From: Flexilinea sp.
GTDB lineage: Bacteria > Chloroflexota > Anaerolineae > Anaerolineales > Anaerolineaceae
NCBI GenBank assembly: GCA_017432685.1
Contig: JAFRIR010000125.1
Location: 1 to 64,000, forward strand
Reading direction: 5' to 3'
DNA: 64,000 nt
The position numbers and the translations under genes are program-made. The notes beneath the pieces are model-generated. The model was not told the origin of the DNA and did no database searches. It saw only the letters and a list, made by a program, of their open reading frames with translations. Positions 61,739 through 64,000 of this stretch are shown piece by piece (within the stretch, counting starts at the first letter, position 1; the number at the start of each line of letters is the position of its first letter).

Positions 61739-63223
61739 TTATTTATGATAGAGGCGATTGATCTCGTAGCGCGGTTCGCAGGTCACGCTGATGCCGAGCC
61801 GTTTGAGCAGTTTTTCATCCTCGTCACTGATGATCACCGAAAAATGCGCTTCCGTGTCATTCAGGCGGCTGAGCTGTTCCTTGGCAACCTGAGCCATGGG
61901 GTTGGTCAGTGCGCAGATCGTCAGCGCCAGCAGTACTTCATCTGTATGCAGCCGCGGATTCTTGTGATGCAGGTAACGGGTCTTGAGATCACAAACCGGT
62001 TTCAGCACTTCGGTGGAGATCAGGTCGAAATGGTCATCGATCCCGCCCATGGTTTTGAGGGCATTGAGCAGGAGAGCCGCTGCTGCACCCAGATTATCCG
62101 AGGTCTTCCCGGTTACGACCCGCCCGTCGGGGAGCCGCAGGGCGCCGGCCGGTCCGCAGGTCATTTCCGCCTTGACCAGTGCCGCGGAAATTTCCGGACG
62201 GATCCCCGCAGTGATCCCGGCCTGTTTCATCAGCAGATCCAGCTTCCGAACCACTTCATCGCTGCATTTGCCCCGGATCCGTTCCACGGATGCGGTGTAA
62301 TAGCGGCGCAGGATCTCTTTATAAGAGGCTTCCCGGCAGGCTTCATCATCGACAATGCAGGATCCGATCATGTTCACGCCCATATCCGTCGGGGATTTGT
62401 AGGGGCAAACACCCTGGATCATTTCGAAAATCGTGCTCAGGACGGGGAAGATCTCCACATCCCGGTTATAATTCACCGCAAGTTCCCCGTATGCTTCCAG
62501 ATGATATGGGTCGATCATGTTTACATCGTTCAGGTCGGCTGTGGCCGCTTCATAGGCCAGGTTGACCGGGTGTTTGAGCGGCAGGGACCAGACCGGGAAG
62601 GTTTCGAATTTCGCATAACCGGCTTTGATCCCGCGCTTGTGCTCGTGGTAAAGCTGGGAAAGGCAGGTTGCCATCTTTCCTGAGCCGGGACCCGGGGCGG
62701 TGATGACCACCAGCGGCCGGGTCGTTTCGATGTAATCGTTTTTGCCGAGTCCCTCTTCAGACACCACATGGGCGACCTCGGAGGGGTATCCCTCGATGGG
62801 ATAGTGCCTGTAGCAGCGTATCCCCAGCGCGGTGAGACGTTTCAGAAAGTCATCTGCAGAGACCTGGCCGCTGTACCGGGTCAGGACCACGCTGCCGACG
62901 AAAAGGTCCATGCTGCGGAAGCCGTCAATGAGCCGCAGGACGTCGTCTTCATAGGTGATGCCCAGGTCGCCGCGCATTTTGTTTTGTTCGATGGCGTTGG
63001 CATTGATGGCGATGACGATTTCAACGTCATCTTTGAACTGCTGCAGCATGTGGATCTTGCTGTCCGGCAGGAAACCGGGTAGGACACGGGATGCATGATA
63101 ATCGTCAAACAGTTTGCCGCCGAATTCCATATAGAGTTTTCCGCCGAATTGCTCGATCCGTTCGCGAATGTGCTCGGATTGAATTTTTACATATTTTTCG
63201 TTATCGAAACCGATCTTCTTCAT
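61739..63223 (-). CDS. DUF1846 family protein
   Basis: 494 residues, the usual length. FDNEKYVKIQSEHIRERI, GGKLYMEFGGKLFDDYHASR, RYSGQVSADDFLKRLTALG, VITAPGPGSGKMATCLSQLY (a P-loop-like segment), VNLAYEAATADLNDVNMIDP and PTDMGVNMIG are conserved. The family is widespread in Firmicutes and other anaerobes, has a solved structure and no established function; a nucleotide-dependent role is suspected from the glycine-rich loop. The ATG has CGGAGT upstream. Neighbours give no clue. Confidence 0.9.
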   Translation of the reverse strand: MKKIGFDNEKYVKIQSEHIRERIEQFGGKLYMEFGGKLFDDYHASRVLPGFLPDSKIHMLQQFKDDVEIVIAINANAIEQNKMRGDLGITYEDDVLRLIDGFRSMDLFVGSVVLTRYSGQVSADDFLKRLTALGIRCYRHYPIEGYPSEVAHVVSEEGLGKNDYIETTRPLVVITAPGPGSGKMATCLSQLYHEHKRGIKAGYAKFETFPVWSLPLKHPVNLAYEAATADLNDVNMIDPYHLEAYGELAVNYNRDVEIFPVLSTIFEMIQGVCPYKSPTDMGVNMIGSCIVDDEACREASYKEILRRYYTASVERIRGKCSDEVVRKLDLLMKQAGITAGIRPEISAALVKAEMTCGPAGALRLPDGRVVTGKTSDNLGAAAALLLNALKTMGGIDDHFDLISTEVLKPVCDLKTRYLHHKNPRLHTDEVLLALTICALTNPMAQVAKEQLSRLNDTEAHFSVIISDEDEKLLKRLGISVTCEPRYEINRLYHK

Positions 63224-63272
63224 ATACTTACTCCGATCCGAATCTTATGTGATGATTAAAATTCTATCAATA

Positions 63273-63292
63273 ATGACCCCTTCAGGGGTCAT
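63273..63292. repeat. Perfect 8-bp inverted repeat
   Basis: ATGACCCC-TTCA-GGGGTCAT between the partial membrane gene and DUF1846. It has no T-run on either side, so it could be a weak terminator or a protein-binding site. Confidence 0.45.
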
Positions 63293-63397
63293 GGACTTCG
63301 CAAAAATATTTATTATTTTTTGTCTGCTTCCGCAAAGGCGGTGTTTCTGCTTAAAAAATATATCATAAAAATGGAAAAAATAAAAAGTCGGGAAACA

Positions 63398-64000
63398 TTA
63401 CTGTGACGTTGAAATGTGCGCGGGAAGGATAATTTCTTTGGTCAGGTCACGATCATAAACATAGATCCGGTATTCCCCGGTCTCAAGGATCCGGTTCGGT
63501 TCTCCCAGCAGTGTGGTGACCACGTCCTCGCTGACGTGAAGGTAACCGCTGCCGTCGAAGACAATGAAATTGTGAGAGCCTGTGCGGTACCATTCAGTCT
63601 TGCAAAACCAATTCTGCATTTCCAGATGATCCGGCTCTCCCAGCACCGGGACCTGTCCCCTGATGGCGCGGACTCTCACCTGGTCCTTCGCGGCTACAGT
63701 CGTGTGAGAGGCGTTCCAGAAATCGGCATATCCTTCGGTAAGACCGTTTTCTGAGAGAAATTTAGCCAGCCGATCCTGAGGTGTTTCCACTCGTTTGGTA
63801 ACGGGCGGTGTGAAAAACAGTAAACCAACAGAAAGAAATGCGGCCGCACAGGGCAGGAGCCGGAAATCGCTGCCTTTCGATTCCAGACTGCGGCAAATCA
63901 AAACAGCTGCGGCGAAGGGCAGCCAGGAAATGTAGCGGGCGCTGTCCGGAGCGGTGTAGATATCGGTGAAAAAGCAGACAAGGTACATCACCGAGATGCT
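63398..64000 (-). CDS. C-terminal part of a membrane protein (runs off the window)
   Basis: About 200 residues are visible; the frame is still open at the window edge, so the internal Met at 63991 is not a likely start. Two hydrophobic segments are followed by an outer hydrophilic part of about 130 residues (FLSENGLTEGYADFWNASH, GEPDHLEMQNWFCKTEWYRT). This tail resembles the extracytoplasmic ends of GT-C-like membrane proteins, as with the gene at 18014. Family and function not assignable from the fragment. Confidence 0.6.
   Translation of the reverse strand, partial: SISVMYLVCFFTDIYTAPDSARYISWLPFAAAVLICRSLESKGSDFRLLPCAAAFLSVGLLFFTPPVTKRVETPQDRLAKFLSENGLTEGYADFWNASHTTVAAKDQVRVRAIRGQVPVLGEPDHLEMQNWFCKTEWYRTGSHNFIVFDGSGYLHVSEDVVTTLLGEPNRILETGEYRIYVYDRDLTKEIILPAHISTSQ

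Overview
The window looks like a chromosomal segment of an anaerobic member of the Chloroflexi, class Anaerolineae. The case rests on several things: surface proteins with Pro-Thr 'TATPTP' and 'PTETP' stalks, an NBR1-Ig-like secreted protein, a degenerate complex-I-antiporter operon, many very large GT-C-like membrane proteins, and an uncharacterised 'LGWYRIPL' family protein that I associate with Chloroflexi. Several blocks look Firmicutes-like (the LytTR/GHKL pair, an InlB/MBG secreted protein, a DUF1846 protein, GGDEF/EAL proteins). That suggests gene exchange with Firmicutes in a shared, possibly host-associated, anaerobic habitat. The assignment is an inference from gene content, because there is no rRNA in the window.

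Layout. 1-5.9 kb: rpmB (L28), then on the minus strand a very large APC permease-GGDEF-REC-GGDEF-EAL fusion and an EamA exporter. 6.2-7.9 kb: a secreted DUF6273/InlB-type protein. 7.9-14.8 kb (minus): a lysine operon headed by an L-box lysine riboswitch, dapA-dapB-dapH-lysA-M20 deacetylase-lysC, which fits the acetylated-DAP route. 15-20 kb: diguanylate cyclase, cupin isomerase, D-Ala-D-Ala ligase, GT-C-like membrane protein. 20.2-24.8 kb: rnhA, xseA, an AT-rich insert carrying a DpnI homologue, xseB and a YuiD-like protein. 24.9-30.5 kb: AAA/PD-(D/E)XK protein, SGNH hydrolase overlapping an Hsp70-like gene, phosphohexomutase. 30.9-38 kb: sortase-like surface protein, then an apparent operon (conserved unknown, dihydropyrimidinase, three overlapping complex-I-antiporter-like membrane genes). 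38-53.9 kb: patatin, several GT-C-like proteins, tgt, NBR1-Ig protein, DUF5343-like protein, LRR surface protein, YdcF-like protein, galactokinase. 54-56.2 kb: cobS-cbiR-cobU cobamide salvage/remodelling cluster. 56.4-61.7 kb: a Firmicutes-like block with a broken small gene pair, a LytTR regulator with a GHKL kinase interrupted at a 14-G run, and a large secreted InlB/MBG protein. 61.7-64 kb: DUF1846 protein and the C-terminal part of another membrane protein.

Two repeat families run through the spaces between genes. One is a ~95-bp imperfect palindrome with six copies in both orientations. The other is a set of heptanucleotide tandem arrays (STRR-like) at about a dozen places, two of them inside the lysine operon and one running into a coding 3' end.

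The most interesting candidates are: (i) the permease/c-di-GMP fusion, a possible nutrient-sensing 'transceptor'; (ii) the poly-G tract that switches the GHKL kinase frame; (iii) the DpnI cassette splitting the exonuclease VII genes; (iv) the antiporter-like operon whose proton-path residues are replaced; (v) the sortase that carries its own LPATG motif. No rRNA, tRNA, CRISPR array, transposase or prophage gene was recognised.
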